Assembly (NCBI RefSeq): GCF_003932895.1
Contig: NZ_RQYW01000008.1
Location: forward strand, 50,304 to 114,303
Direction: 5' to 3'
DNA from: Leptotrichia sp. OH3620_COT-345
Lineage (GTDB): Bacteria > Fusobacteriota > Fusobacteriia > Fusobacteriales > Leptotrichiaceae
DNA: 64,000 nt
In this document: positions 36,134 to 46,164 of the stretch, in pieces
How the letters are laid out: every line of letters begins with the position of its first letter
How positions within the stretch are numbered: position 1 is the stretch's first letter
The notes under the pieces: model-generated
Seen by the model: only the letters and a program-made list of their open reading frames with translations
The model's database searches: none
Told to the model about the DNA's origin: nothing
Made by a program: the position numbers and the translations under genes

Positions 36134-37750
36134 TCATTTGATTAATACCGATTTAAAATCTTCATACATACTTCTTTGAGAAAGATGAGTTATAATTACT
36201 AAACTTAAAGTCGGATAATTTTTTCTTATATTTTTTAAGATACTTTCCATCGTTTTTTTATCAATATTGGAATCAGGTTCATCTAAAAACAGTATTTCAG
36301 GATTTTTTATCAATTCTCTGCTTATAGCCAGCCTTGTTTTTTCCCCTTTGGAAATATTTTTCCCTTTTTCATTAATTTCCGTATAAATACCTTTTTCCAG
36401 ACTGTTTATCCATTCCTCAGCTTCCAATATTTTTACAGCTTTCCGTATTTCATCATCAGACACTTCCTCCGTGCCCATTTTTATATTTTTTATTATACTC
36501 TCATTATAGACTGAAACCTGTTGCGGAACAAAGCCGAACGGTAACAAATTTTCATCTTTTTCATTTATCTTCTTTCCGTCTATATATATTTCTCCTGATG
36601 TCGGTGATTTTATCCCGAAAAGAAGTTTCAGCAAAGTTGATTTTCCACTGCCGTTATCCCCTAAAATAATATAATTATTCGGAAACTGAAAAATTACATT
36701 CAAATTATTAAAAATTTCTCTTTCTTCTTCATAATATTTGAAATTTACATTTTTTAACTCTATTTTTTCTATTTTCTCAAATTTAACTACTTTTCTATTT
36801 TCATTTTTAATATTCGCTTTCTCAATATAATTATCTATTTTTTTATTACTTACTCCTATTCTTCTTAAAGTTTTTATATATCCGCCCATATATTCAGTAA
36901 CAAAAGCTATTCCGCCAATCATGGAAAATATTAACAATAGTGCTCCGAAAGTTATCTCTTTCTGAACAACAAGTTTTAATCCGATGACAATGACTGTTAT
37001 TTTAAATCCGACTGAATAAATCATATTATTAATTAAATTTGTAATATTTTCAAATATATTTATTTTCATTTTATTTTCCGTTATTTTTTCAGATACTTTA
37101 TTAATATATGTTCTAAATTTATTTTCCTGATTATAAATTTTAATAATCAATATGTTATTTATAAAGTCTATAACATATTTTAACCGCTTTTCTATGTGAC
37201 TTCTATTTTTTTCAGTTAATTTTCCGATGTATTTGGAACACACTATATCTATAGTAACAGCTATTATCCCCATTGCATAAAGTATAAACAGCATTTTATA
37301 TGATAAAATACCTATAATTACTGATGAAACACTGCCTGCTATAACTGCCTGAAAGAAAACTGCAAGATCCCAGCCGGCAATCTGAGAAGAAATTTCCACA
37401 TCATGTTGTAATAAAGATAAAAAAACTGATGAATGTTCATTTTCAAAGCTTCCTTTTTTCAGTTTATTTTCAAATAAATATTCTGTCAGTTTTACTTTAT
37501 AAATATTTTCACATCTTTCCATTAAATAACCCCATAAAGGTATAAGGAATATGAAATATATAAAAATCAATATAATCAGAATTATTCCGTAAAACTGATA
37601 TCTGCTGTCTCTTTTAATATAATTGAATATGAAAAAACAGGATATTCCAAACAGAAAATCCGATAGCACACTTTGCAGGGAATTAAAAATAAATCCTGCT
37701 ACGCCTTTTAAATCATAACTTTCCATAAGCAGCTTATATCTTGTTTTCAT
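36134..37750 (-). CDS. ABC exporter subunit (membrane plus ATPase domains)
   Basis: This 538-residue half-transporter has about six membrane segments to residue 310, then an ATPase domain with Walker A GDNGSGKST, Q-loop FVPQQ, a divergent signature ISKGEKTRL, Walker B EILFLDEPDS and H-loop ITHL. It overlaps the upstream exporter gene by 17 bases, so the two were built as a heterodimer. The Walker B glutamate position reads D-E-P with a normal Glu. The substrate is unknown; peptide, lipid or drug export are all possible. Its partner is interrupted (37734-39431), so function is uncertain. Confidence 0.85.
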   Translation of the reverse strand: MKTRYKLLMESYDLKGVAGFIFNSLQSVLSDFLFGISCFFIFNYIKRDSRYQFYGIILIILIFIYFIFLIPLWGYLMERCENIYKVKLTEYLFENKLKKGSFENEHSSVFLSLLQHDVEISSQIAGWDLAVFFQAVIAGSVSSVIIGILSYKMLFILYAMGIIAVTIDIVCSKYIGKLTEKNRSHIEKRLKYVIDFINNILIIKIYNQENKFRTYINKVSEKITENKMKINIFENITNLINNMIYSVGFKITVIVIGLKLVVQKEITFGALLLIFSMIGGIAFVTEYMGGYIKTLRRIGVSNKKIDNYIEKANIKNENRKVVKFEKIEKIELKNVNFKYYEEEREIFNNLNVIFQFPNNYIILGDNGSGKSTLLKLLFGIKSPTSGEIYIDGKKINEKDENLLPFGFVPQQVSVYNESIIKNIKMGTEEVSDDEIRKAVKILEAEEWINSLEKGIYTEINEKGKNISKGEKTRLAISRELIKNPEILFLDEPDSNIDKKTMESILKNIRKNYPTLSLVIITHLSQRSMYEDFKSVLIK

Positions 37751-39431
37751 ATTCTCTTCCTCCTTTTTCAGTGTTATCCTTAACTTTTATAACTTGATTT
37801 TCTTCATTTATTTCATACACTTTATTGCAAATTTTCAATATTTCAGGTCTATGAGTAACAATTAAAACAGTAGCCTGAATTTTTGATAAAAGATTACATA
37901 AAAGCTCTTCTGAATCTTTGTCTAAAGATGCCGTCGGCTCATCTAATATAAGTAATTCTGTATTTTTAAATAAAGCTCTTGCTATACTTATTTTTAATTT
38001 CTGACCTCCTGATAAATTAGCCCCGAACTGTTTCAGGCTCGCATTTTTTTCGACTAATTCTTTCATATTTAAAGCTTTCGTTATTTTTTCCAGTTTTACT
38101 TTTTCTTCTTCTGTCAGCTCTCTGTCCAATAAAGTTACATTGTATTTTACCGTACTGTCAAACAAATATATGTTATTATCCACATACCCCGTTTTTTCCC
38201 ATAATTTTTACGTATTCTTTTCAGGATTCATATTAAATACTCTAACTGTTCCTTTTTCCACTTTATATAAACCTAAAATAATCTTCAGTAATGTAGTTTT
38301 TCCGCTACCTGTCTTTCCTATAATTGCAACTTTCTCATTCTTTAGTATCTCCATATCAATATTTTTTAATATCTCATCTTTTTTGTTTATATAAGTATAA
38401 CTTACATTCTTCATTTCTATGATTTTATTTTCTTCTTCAGTTTCATTTTTACTTTTTTCTTCCGATTTTCCGTTTCTCTGTTTAAAAAGTTCTGAAATCT
38501 CATCTATTTTAGCCTTCTGGCCCTTCAATTTTGTCATTGTCCGAAGAAAATGAGAAAATGGCAACGAAGCTCCCACTACTAAATTCAGCGAAGACAAAAA
38601 TGTTCCGTAGCTCATTTTATTTGCAGGCACTCTGAATATTCCCACAGCTAACAGCAAAATTGTAGGTAAATATTCATTTAACAATCCCGGAATATATGCT
38701 GTCTGATAATCTTTCAGCATTTTATCCGTTTTCCTTAAATATTTTTCTGATTTTTCAGAATAATTTTTATAAATATAATTTTCATTTTTGGTCATTTTAA
38801 TGTTTTCCATATCTTCAATTACTTCTTTTTGATATGATAGCAGTTCATTTTCCGCTTTAAAAACTTCATTTGACGAATCGATTATAACGTTCCCGTATTT
38901 GAAATCTATTAAAATACTGATTAAAACTTCGGGAATAATTACAATTCCTGTTTTATAGTCTATCAATAAAATTCCTGCCATTGTTAAAAGAAAATTTACA
39001 GGAGTAAATATAATTTTTTCAAATGAATTATCAAAAAAATTTTTTAATTCCGGCACTTTTTTACTTAAGATGGCAACTTTCTCTCCTTCTTTTTTTGAAT
39101 CAAAATCATTTATTTTCATTTGTGAAATAGTTTCGCTGACTTTATAATTGAGTTTTTTCTCGATTTTCATATTTATAATTAAAAAACTTATCTTTCTTAT
39201 AAAAGTAAATAATATATACAAAATGACAGACAATAAAAATAGTTTAATGTATTCAAAATTTATATTATTTTCTGAAATCAGTGATTTATCAATGACAGGT
39301 TTCAATAAAAGATTATAGGAAATATGTGCTACAGCTGAAATCAGACAGATAAAAAACAGGAAAAAAGCCTGACTCTTTTTTATTTCCAATATTTTTATCA
39401 TTTTATTCAGTAACTTAATATTCGACAACAA
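37734..39431 (-). pseudogene. ABC exporter subunit interrupted by an in-frame TAA
   Basis: The frame from 39431 gives 407 residues (membrane domain, then Walker A GKTGSGKTT) and stops at TAA 38208-38210. The same frame then continues without shift through GYVDNNIYLFDSTV (Q-loop region), signature LSGGQKLKI, Walker B LLILDEPTAS and H-loop VTHRP to 37734. One nonsense codon thus separates Walker A from the signature motif. It is TAA, not TGA, so selenocysteine is excluded. A GTG at 38183 could restart a fragment without Walker A. It is either a real nonsense mutation or a base-call error; its partner at 36134 is intact. Confidence 0.85.
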
Positions 39432-39583
39432 TTTTCATCACTCCTTAGTAATTGACTTTATTCCTCGAAAATTTCTTCTATCCTAACATTTTTACTTAAT
39501 AAAGTAAATTTTTATTATACTTTTGAAACATTAAATATTTATATCCAAAATATTTCCACATAAAAAACCTAATTATGAAAATA

Positions 39584-39627
39584 AAAAAAGATATAACTTT
39601 ATTTTAACAATACAGCTATATCTTTTA
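39584..39627 (-). terminator. Terminator after rph
   Basis: On the minus strand AAAAGATATAGC and GTTATATCTTTTTT form a roughly 12-bp stem with one G-U pair, ending in a T-run, about 70 bases past the rph stop. It closes the glyA-rph unit. Confidence 0.7.
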
Positions 39628-39696
39628 TATTAATCAGTGCAATCATTTAATAGTTCAAACAATTTATTTACTGTTTTGACAGTTTTTCTCTCTATA

Positions 39697-40389
39697 CTAC
39701 AATTTAAACAATTTCTCAAATCCTTTTCTTGAAATTTCAATAAATTTTAGAAGTTCATCCTGTGTAAATGTGGCTTCTTCTCCTGTTCCCTGTAATTCTA
39801 TAAATTCACCTTTATCGTTCATTACAATGTTCATATCCACATCTGCCCGAAAATCCTCTTCATATTCCAAATCCAGAAGAATTTCATTTTTGACTTTTCC
39901 GACACTTACCGCAGCAACTTTTGAATTAATAGGTATTTCAGTCAACTTTCCTTCATCAATGAGCTTTTCAACGGCAAGTTCCAAAGCCAGATATCCTCCC
40001 GTAATAGAGGCTGTCCTTGTCCCTCCGTCAGCCTGTATCACATCACAATCAATAATAACTGTTCTTTCTCCTAACTTTTCAAGATTGACTGCAGCCCTTA
40101 AAGCCCTCCCGATTAAACGCTGTATTTCCATAGTTCTGCCCATTAATTTCCCTTTTCCCGATTCACGCTGCACACGATTACTGGTAGCCCTCGGAAGCAT
40201 ACTGTATTCTGCAGTAATCCATCCCGTTCCTGTTCCTCTTAAAAAAGGCGGCACTTTTTCCTCAACGGTGGCATTACAGATAACTTTAGTATTGCCAAAC
40301 TCTATAAGCACAGAGCCCTCAGGGTGTATAATATAATTTTTTGTAACTTTTATTTCTCTCATTTCATCATTTTTTCTATTTACTCTCAC
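39697..40389 (-). CDS. rph: Ribonuclease PH
   Basis: This 230-residue phosphorolytic 3'-5' exoribonuclease has the family segments [40 protein letters not shown] and [18 protein letters not shown], which hold the phosphate- and metal-binding residues. It trims tRNA 3' ends. It starts at GTG 40389 behind AAGGAGAA. It follows glyA by 15 bases. Length is normal. Confidence 0.96.
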   Translation of the reverse strand: MRVNRKNDEMREIKVTKNYIIHPEGSVLIEFGNTKVICNATVEEKVPPFLRGTGTGWITAEYSMLPRATSNRVQRESGKGKLMGRTMEIQRLIGRALRAAVNLEKLGERTVIIDCDVIQADGGTRTASITGGYLALELAVEKLIDEGKLTEIPINSKVAAVSVGKVKNEILLDLEYEEDFRADVDMNIVMNDKGEFIELQGTGEEATFTQDELLKFIEISRKGFEKLFKL

Positions 40390-40404
40390 CGATATTTCTC
40401 CTTA

Positions 40405-41655
40405 TTAATTCTCTGTTTTTGTATACAAAGGGAATTTCTTCGTCAATTCCAAAACTTCATTTTTTACTTCTTTTATTTTTTCTTCGTCATTTACATTTTC
40501 CAGTACTTTTAATATCATACGTGCAATTTCAGCCGTTTCTTTTTCTTTCATTCCTCTTGCCGTAATTGCAGGAGTCCCCAGTCTTATCCCGCTTGTAACG
40601 AAAGGTTTTTCAGGATCGTTAGGTATTGAATTTTTATTACACGTAATTCCCGCTTCTTCAAGTTTTTCCTCAGCCATTTTTCCTGTAACTCCTTTAGTTC
40701 TGAGGTCTACAAGCATTAAATGATTATCCGTTCCGCCGCTGACTATTCTCAATCCGCCTTTTACCAACTCTTCTGAAAAAATTTTGGCATTTTTAACCAC
40801 CTGTTTTTGATATTCTTTAAATTCAGGACTTAACGCTTCCTTAAATGCCACTGCTTTTGCAGCAATTATATGCATTAAAGGACCTCCCTGTATTCCGGGA
40901 AATACAATTTTATCTATTTTCCGAGCTATTTCTTCATTATTTGTCAAAATTACTCCCCCACGCGGTCCTTTCAACGTTTTATGAGTAGTGGAAGTTACTA
41001 TGTCGGCATATTCCATAGGATTCGGATGCTCTCCTGCTGCCACAAGCCCTGCAATATGTGCCATATCAACCATTAAATAAGCTCCTGCTTCATCAGCTAT
41101 TTCTCTGAATTTTTTAAAATCAATTATTCTTGAATACGCACTTGCTCCTGCTATAATCAGCTTCGGTTTTTCTTCCAGTGCAAGTTTTCTTACTTCTTCA
41201 TAATCTATCAATTCAGTTTCAGGATTTAGTCCGTATTCTATTCCTTTATAATTTTTCCCTGAAAAATTAACTTTATATCCATGAGTTAAATGCCCTCCCG
41301 AACTTAATCCCATTCCTAAAATTTTATCTCCCGGCTCCAATAATGCTACATATACACCCATATTTGCCTGTGACCCCGAATGTGGCTGTACGTTTGCATA
41401 CTTTGCATCAAATATTTTCTTCAGTCTATTTACTGCCAGCTCTTCAACTGTATCGGCATTTTTACATCCTCCATAGTATCTTTTTTTTGGATATCCTTCT
41501 GCATATTTATTCGTAAAAACTGATCCGGCAGCTTCCATAACCGCTTTTGAAACAAAATTCTCCGAAGCTATAAGTTCTATTCCTTCCTCTTGTCTTTTCT
41601 CTTCCTCAATTATTGCATTATAAACTTCCAAATCTGATTCTTTTATATAGCTCAT
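40405..41655 (-). CDS. glyA: Serine hydroxymethyltransferase
   Basis: This 416-residue PLP enzyme has the active-site Lys in [13 protein letters not shown], the N-terminal [13 protein letters not shown] and the [11 protein letters not shown] substrate loop. It interconverts serine and glycine with tetrahydrofolate, so it connects serine pools with the glycine used by the reductase operon. No riboswitch is apparent before it. It is followed by rph on the same strand. Confidence 0.97.
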   Translation of the reverse strand: MSYIKESDLEVYNAIIEEEKRQEEGIELIASENFVSKAVMEAAGSVFTNKYAEGYPKKRYYGGCKNADTVEELAVNRLKKIFDAKYANVQPHSGSQANMGVYVALLEPGDKILGMGLSSGGHLTHGYKVNFSGKNYKGIEYGLNPETELIDYEEVRKLALEEKPKLIIAGASAYSRIIDFKKFREIADEAGAYLMVDMAHIAGLVAAGEHPNPMEYADIVTSTTHKTLKGPRGGVILTNNEEIARKIDKIVFPGIQGGPLMHIIAAKAVAFKEALSPEFKEYQKQVVKNAKIFSEELVKGGLRIVSGGTDNHLMLVDLRTKGVTGKMAEEKLEEAGITCNKNSIPNDPEKPFVTSGIRLGTPAITARGMKEKETAEIARMILKVLENVNDEEKIKEVKNEVLELTKKFPLYTKTEN

Positions 41656-41883
41656 TTATTTCCTCCCGTCAAATTATGATAAATTTCTGTTTATTTTTAT
41701 CTGTATTTTCAAACATTATACCAAATTTTTATTTTTTTGTCTTTAGAAATCTTATACATATTTTTGACAATATTTATTATACAATTTTACTTAAAAAGTC
41801 TAACTGAACCGATAACAATTTATAGAATGCTTGTAAAAATAAGATCTTTTTAATATTACATTAAAACTGAAATTCTTAAATTA

Positions 41884-41907
41884 AACAAGCACCCCTCCGA
41901 GTGCCTG
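41884..41907 (-). terminator. Terminator after the small secreted-protein gene
   Basis: On the minus strand GGCACTC and GGGTGCT form a short GC-rich stem followed by TGTTT. It lies 25 bases past the stop at 41933. The T-run is short, so the call is moderate. Confidence 0.6.
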
Positions 41908-41932
41908 ATAATATTATTATTTTTAATACTTT

Positions 41933-42445
41933 TTATTTTTTTGTTATTTCTATTATTAATACATTTTTATCTTTAGTTCTTCTTGAATCCCATGCCGCCC
42001 CCAAGAAAAATTCTCCAAGATTTCTTTTTGTTGTTAATTTTACATTATAATAAGTTGTTTCAGCTAAATATTCCTGTTTTTTATCCGTTGAATTGTAAAG
42101 ATAATCTTCCATTAACTCACTTTTATTAATTATTTCATCCAACTTTTGAATATTTATGATTTTACTTAATTCTCTCAAAAATTTTTCAAAAATTTTACCG
42201 CTATTCTGTTCTGCAATGTAATTTCCTTTAATTTCTACTTTAGTTACTTCATTTCCTCGATAAAAAAACATTGGCATCTACTGTGTTCCATGAATAAGAA
42301 AAAGCTTTTTTTCCTTTATTTTCTCCTTTAAACTTAAAAGGACTGTTTTTGGAAAGTTCATTACTTTTTTTCTAATTTGTTCTACAAAATTAAAAGAAAA
42401 ACTGAAAATACTAATTAATAAAAACAATCCTAAAATTTTTTTCAT
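41933..42445 (-). pseudogene. Small secreted protein with two homopolymer frameshifts
   Basis: An ATG at 42445 behind AAGGAG begins MKKILGLFLLISIFSFSF, a clear signal peptide. The middle reads sensibly only in a second frame (NSPFKFKGENKGKKAFSYSW), and the last 114 codons (GNEVTKVEIKGNYI onward) return to the first frame. The switches fall at an A7 and a T7 tract. In the first frame a TAG lies just before ATG 42277. Two compensating indels or sequencing errors are likely. No family is recognised; the protein would be exported. Confidence 0.55.
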
Positions 42446-42661
42446 AAAATCACTCCTTAATTTTTTTAATATTATAACTTAATTTAAAGAAAAAGGGAAA
42501 GAAAAATCTTTATTTTTTCAATATATTTTTTTCTATTTTTCAATTTAACGTATTCTTTAATATGATTTTTATTTTTCTGTAAAAGCTGTTATTCCTTTAA
42601 ATATTGAAGTAGCTTATTGTATTTTCATAATTATTTGAAAGATTTCAAACAACCTGTTCAA

Positions 42662-42997
42662 TTATAGTTTATTTGGATAAGTTAATAACGGAGTAAAATC
42701 CACTTTCCATATATCTACTTCATATAATTGTCCGTTACTATAGGAATACAAAGTTACCAATACGGGAATATCATCTTTATCTTTAAATTGATACTCTGAT
42801 ATAGGTACAATCTCTAAGTTATTCTGAATTTTTTCATCATAATAAAATAAAAAACTGCCCATTCCTCCATCATCAAGTGTGATAACATTATCAGGAAAAG
42901 AAATATTTATTTTGGAATATTTAAAATCCAGATTATCCAATAAAATTTTAAGCAGATTAACTTCATTATCCGTTAATGGACGTTTATAAAATTTCAT
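42662..42997 (-). CDS. Small acidic protein of unknown function
   Basis: This 111-residue cytoplasmic protein has no signal or membrane segment. It begins MKFYKRPLTDNEVNLLKILL, has a Gly-rich turn DDGGMGSF near residue 43 and ends WKVDFTPLLTYPNKL. The composition and pattern resemble small immunity-type or DUF proteins found beside contact-dependent toxins, but I cannot name a family. TAGGAGAA precedes its start. It stands alone between the frameshifted secreted-protein gene and the ankyrin lipoprotein gene. Confidence 0.65.
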   Translation of the reverse strand: MKFYKRPLTDNEVNLLKILLDNLDFKYSKINISFPDNVITLDDGGMGSFLFYYDEKIQNNLEIVPISEYQFKDKDDIPVLVTLYSYSNGQLYEVDIWKVDFTPLLTYPNKL

Positions 42998-43178
42998 ATA
43001 TTCTCCTAATGTTTAAAAACTTTAAATACTATATGCCGAATTTTTATATCATTTTCTGTAATTTATTTATTAAAAAACTTATCAGAATATATCTGATAAG
43101 CATATTATTTTTATTCTCTTTAATACTAAAATTATTCATATTTTGTTCTATATTATTCAATAAATTTTCTTTAATTTC

Positions 43179-43961
43179 TTAATTACAGGAAGGTTTACCT
43201 GTCCGATGATTAACTGCACCATTTTCAATTAATAATTTCTGCATATCTTTATATCCTCTGTCACAGGCAAATGATAATGCACTTTGATTTTTAGGCTTGC
43301 TTACTAAATTTACATTTGCTCCTTGAGATAGAAGATATTTTACTATATCAATCCTATTGTTGCTTGCTGCTACCATTATTAAAGTTTCATTATCGTCTTC
43401 TACCGTTTGATCGTTAAGATCTACTTTAATTCCTCTTTTTATAAGTAGTTTATGTAATTTTTCCACTACTTTGACATTTTTTCCTAAAACTGCAGATTTT
43501 AAAACATTGTACACATCTCCGGTATCTGTCGCTTCAAGATTAGCCCCTTTTTCAACTAAATAATCCACAATATCTTCGTATCCTATGAAAGCAGCCCAAC
43601 CTAAAGCTGTCTGATTCAAGCTTCCTGTATCCTTTGATTCAATATTCTGCCCTGATTCTACCATTTTTTTCACTTTTTCTAAATTCCCCTGTTTAACTGC
43701 ATCAAACCATTCTGCATCTGATCCTCTTGAAGGATTTTCATAAAATATTCTCCATGAAAGTTTGTTAGGATTGGCTATATCCTTCATTTCTTCTAAGCTG
43801 TATCTGAAGTTCCTATATTTTCCTGAAACTTCCTTTGCTGTTTTTATTGCACTCTTGTCATTATTTTTTGATGATATGTCTTTATTTTTTGCTTCAATAT
43901 TATTTTGACTGCATGCAACTATTGCAATTCCAATTAAAATTGTTTTCAAAAATTTTTTCAA
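43179..43961 (-). CDS. Ankyrin-repeat lipoprotein
   Basis: This 260-residue protein opens with a lipoprotein signal, MKKFLKTILIGIAIVAC (Cys17), followed by a Lys/Asn/Ser-rich linker. From about residue 80 there are four or five ankyrin repeats, including DAVKQGNLEKVKKMVESGQ, TALGWAAFIGYEDIVDYLVE, IMVAASNNRIDIVKYLLSQG and SALSFACDRGYKDMQKLLIE. Ankyrin repeats bind proteins, and the lipid anchor places them in the envelope or periplasm. Some periplasmic ankyrin proteins act in stress or toxin immunity. The gene lies about 70 bases past the distal end of the CRISPR array and need not be connected with it. Confidence 0.82.
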   Translation of the reverse strand: MKKFLKTILIGIAIVACSQNNIEAKNKDISSKNNDKSAIKTAKEVSGKYRNFRYSLEEMKDIANPNKLSWRIFYENPSRGSDAEWFDAVKQGNLEKVKKMVESGQNIESKDTGSLNQTALGWAAFIGYEDIVDYLVEKGANLEATDTGDVYNVLKSAVLGKNVKVVEKLHKLLIKRGIKVDLNDQTVEDDNETLIMVAASNNRIDIVKYLLSQGANVNLVSKPKNQSALSFACDRGYKDMQKLLIENGAVNHRTGKPSCN

Positions 43962-44072
43962 AATCTTTTCCCTTCTTTTTTTCTTTCAAATTTTTTAATT
44001 TATTGAGTCTGAGTCCTGTTCCATTTTAATATAATCCTCATTTTTATTTTAAATCATTTTTCTTAGTTTACT

Positions 44073-44778
44073 GTTTTACATCTCTTTGATATTGAGGTAG
44101 TCCATATCAAAAAGCACTGGTCTTTAAGTTAAACGGCAGAGTTTTAGTCCTCTTCGATATTGAGGTAGTCCATATCATAAAAAAAAGATTTAATAATAAT
44201 CTTAAAAGTTTTAGTCCTCTTCGATATTGAGGTAGTCCATATCCAAATAATACAAGGGGACGTTTTAGATAAAGTTTTAGTCCTCTTCGATATTGAGGTA
44301 GTCCATATCGCAGCAGGAAGCATAATCGGAAAGATAGAAAGTTTTAGTCCTCTTCGATATTGAGGTAGTCCATATCGCGATTGCCTGCACGATATTTTCT
44401 GTTAATTTGTTTTAGTCCTCTTCGATATTGAGGTAGTCCATATCAAGGCAGATAAATATGAATGAAATAATTTTAGTTTTAGTCCTCTTCGATATTGAGG
44501 TAGTCCATATCATAATTTCCCATTCTTTCAATTTTGTAATTTGTTTTAGTCCTCTTCGATATTGAGGTAGTCCATATCATTATAACTTTGGGATGAAGTT
44601 ACATTTAAGTTTTAGTCCTCTTCGATATTGAGGTAGTCCATATCTAAAAAGATATGTATGGATAAAAGAATAATTGTTTTAGTCCTCTTCGATATTGAGG
44701 TAGTCCATATCAAAATTAGAAAAATTAAAGAGGGCATATAAAGTTTTAGTCCTCTTCGATATTGAGGTAGTCCATATC
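44073..44778 (-). CRISPR. Type VI-A CRISPR array, 11 repeats and 10 spacers
   Basis: Repeats are 36 bases and spacers 30-32 bases. Repeats begin at 44073, 44141, 44208, 44274, 44341, 44409, 44476, 44543, 44609, 44676 and 44743. Ten are identical; the one at 44073-44108 differs inside its first half (ACATCTCTTTG for AGTCCTCTTCG), as expected for the distal end. Transcribed on the minus strand the repeat begins GATATGGACTACCTC, has loop AATATCGAA, then GAGG, and ends ACTAAAAC, the Cas13a-type 3' end preceding the spacer. The stem CCTC/GAGG replaces the CCCC/GGGG I recall from Leptotrichia shahii, a compensatory change. No spacer matched other parts of this window by eye. Confidence 0.98.
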
Positions 44779-44797
44779 CCATCCTAAAATGGGATAT
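44774..44797. repeat. Perfect inverted repeat across the leader-repeat junction
   Basis: ATATCCCAT (44774-44782) and ATGGGATAT (44789-44797) are perfect 9-bp arms with a 6-base loop. The first arm includes the last five bases of the leader-proximal repeat. It sits exactly where new spacers are inserted. Confidence 0.7.
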
Positions 44798-44910
44798 TAC
44801 AGATAACTATTGATATTATTTCTGTTTTTATATTATTTTTAAAACTTTCTTTTATTTTTTTCATGATATGAACCACCTTTTATATTAATTATACCACATT
44901 TTTTGATTTT
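44779..44910 (-). promoter_or_regulatory. CRISPR leader with extended -10 promoter
   Basis: The 132 bases between cas2 and the first repeat are AT-rich. On the minus strand TGGTATAAT (core TATAAT 44888-44893) is an extended -10 element, with only a weak -35 (TTAAAA). Transcription from near 44880 would run through about 100 bases of leader into the array in the orientation that places each repeat 5' of its spacer. Confidence 0.65.
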
Positions 44911-45234
44911 TTAATATTCCAAAATTCTATTTTTATTTTTTAAAATTAGTTCTCCCATTGTTATTTCTCCCGACAGAACCTTCATTTTTCTGAACTGTTC
45001 TTCTGTCAGCAACAATGTCCTTACTGACGAATTTTTCGGAATCATCACGGATATCTGCTTTTCAGTCGTTTCTATTCTTTCTTTTGTATTGGAACTCATT
45101 ATATAAATAGATTTCTGTATCTGATAATACCCCTTTTTAATAATCATTTTTCTGAAATTATTATATTCCTTTATTTCAATATCTGTCTGCATGGGAAAAT
45201 CATACATTAACAATCCTATATACTTAATACTCAT
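44911..45234 (-). CDS. cas2: CRISPR-associated endonuclease Cas2
   Basis: This 107-residue ferredoxin-fold protein has the active-site Asp12 at the end of strand 1 in LLMYDFPM, as in type II-like Cas2 proteins. With Cas1 it forms the spacer-integration complex. Its start overlaps the cas1 end by 11 bases, showing translational coupling. It is the last protein gene before the leader and array. Confidence 0.93.
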   Translation of the reverse strand: MSIKYIGLLMYDFPMQTDIEIKEYNNFRKMIIKKGYYQIQKSIYIMSSNTKERIETTEKQISVMIPKNSSVRTLLLTEEQFRKMKVLSGEITMGELILKNKNRILEY

Positions 45235-46135
45235 AATCTTCTATCCTCACATCGGGAATTTCAGCTTCAACACTTTCATCAACAAAATAATTTCTTATAT
45301 TATCAATAAAGTAGTCAATTACTTGAGACAAATCATATTTTTTATCTTTCCAGTACACTTTCTGCTTCAGTACCGTTAATAATTTCTGTCTTAATTCCTT
45401 ACTTAATCTTATTTCTTCAGTTTTATTGAAATATACAACAAAATCCACCATAGGTCTGAATATCTCAATAATATCATCAGATAAATTATAACTGTTAAAT
45501 TGAGATTTATGATGTATACCTAAACTCGGATGAAATCCCTTTCCTACTATCTTTGATGAAATCAATGTCCGTAAAATCATATATCCATAATTAAGTGCAG
45601 AATTAACACCGTCATCACTGAATCTTTTAAATGAATTTCCGAATAATTCCTGAAAATATATCCTCGAGGCTATTGCTTCCTGATGTTCGGCATCCGTCTT
45701 TTTTAATCTGATATTATCAATATACATTGACAATCTGTTTATTGCTGTTTCTGATTTTTCAAGAAATTTTAAAAGCTCTCTTTGATTTTCTATTTTTTTT
45801 ATGACTATTTCCGACCATATTTCTTCTTTTTTCTTTTCTGACCATTTTATTTGCTCATTAATTCTGGTAGTTACTTGAAAATGATTATACAGTCCCATAG
45901 AATGAAGAGCAGGCTGATGTTTTTCATTACATATTATAAGAGGAATATTGTTTTCCACCAATTTCAACTGTAATACTCCTGTTATTCTACACTTACAATT
46001 TTCAATAACAACTGCCATCACATCATTAAGTGAAATCCTGTCAATTTTATTGTTATCATCTTCATCAATCATTACAAGCTGATTATTGGAAATTGATAAA
46101 TCATCAGCTCTCGTTATATGAATTATATTTGACAC
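45224..46135 (-). CDS. cas1: CRISPR-associated integrase Cas1
   Basis: This 303-residue protein has an N-terminal beta domain and C-terminal helical domain of the type II-like Cas1 group. Metal-binding residues are visible: Glu153 in EAIASRIYF, His208/His209 in LGIHHKSQFNSYNL and Asp220/Asp221 in SDDIIEIFRP. It integrates new spacers at the leader end with Cas2. It starts 29 bases after the cas13a stop. Having its own Cas1-Cas2 means this locus should be able to adapt independently; I saw no reverse-transcriptase fusion. Confidence 0.95.
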   Translation of the reverse strand: MSNIIHITRADDLSISNNQLVMIDEDDNNKIDRISLNDVMAVVIENCKCRITGVLQLKLVENNIPLIICNEKHQPALHSMGLYNHFQVTTRINEQIKWSEKKKEEIWSEIVIKKIENQRELLKFLEKSETAINRLSMYIDNIRLKKTDAEHQEAIASRIYFQELFGNSFKRFSDDGVNSALNYGYMILRTLISSKIVGKGFHPSLGIHHKSQFNSYNLSDDIIEIFRPMVDFVVYFNKTEEIRLSKELRQKLLTVLKQKVYWKDKKYDLSQVIDYFIDNIRNYFVDESVEAEIPDVRIEDYEY

Positions 46136-46164
46136 TTTTCTTCAGCTCCTTCAAATACACAGTA

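Noticed and set aside
38208..38210. Recoded stop codon as a fourth selenocysteine
   Set aside because: The codon is TAA, and no selenoprotein context or hairpin follows. It is a nonsense mutation or an error.
43179..43961. Ankyrin lipoprotein as a Cas13 accessory protein
   Set aside because: It lies beyond the distal end of the array and has a lipoprotein signal, unlike the known cytoplasmic or membrane type VI accessories. Proximity alone is not enough.
44779..44910. tracrRNA or anti-repeat encoded in the leader
   Set aside because: Only five bases of the repeat recur in the palindrome. Cas13a needs no tracrRNA.
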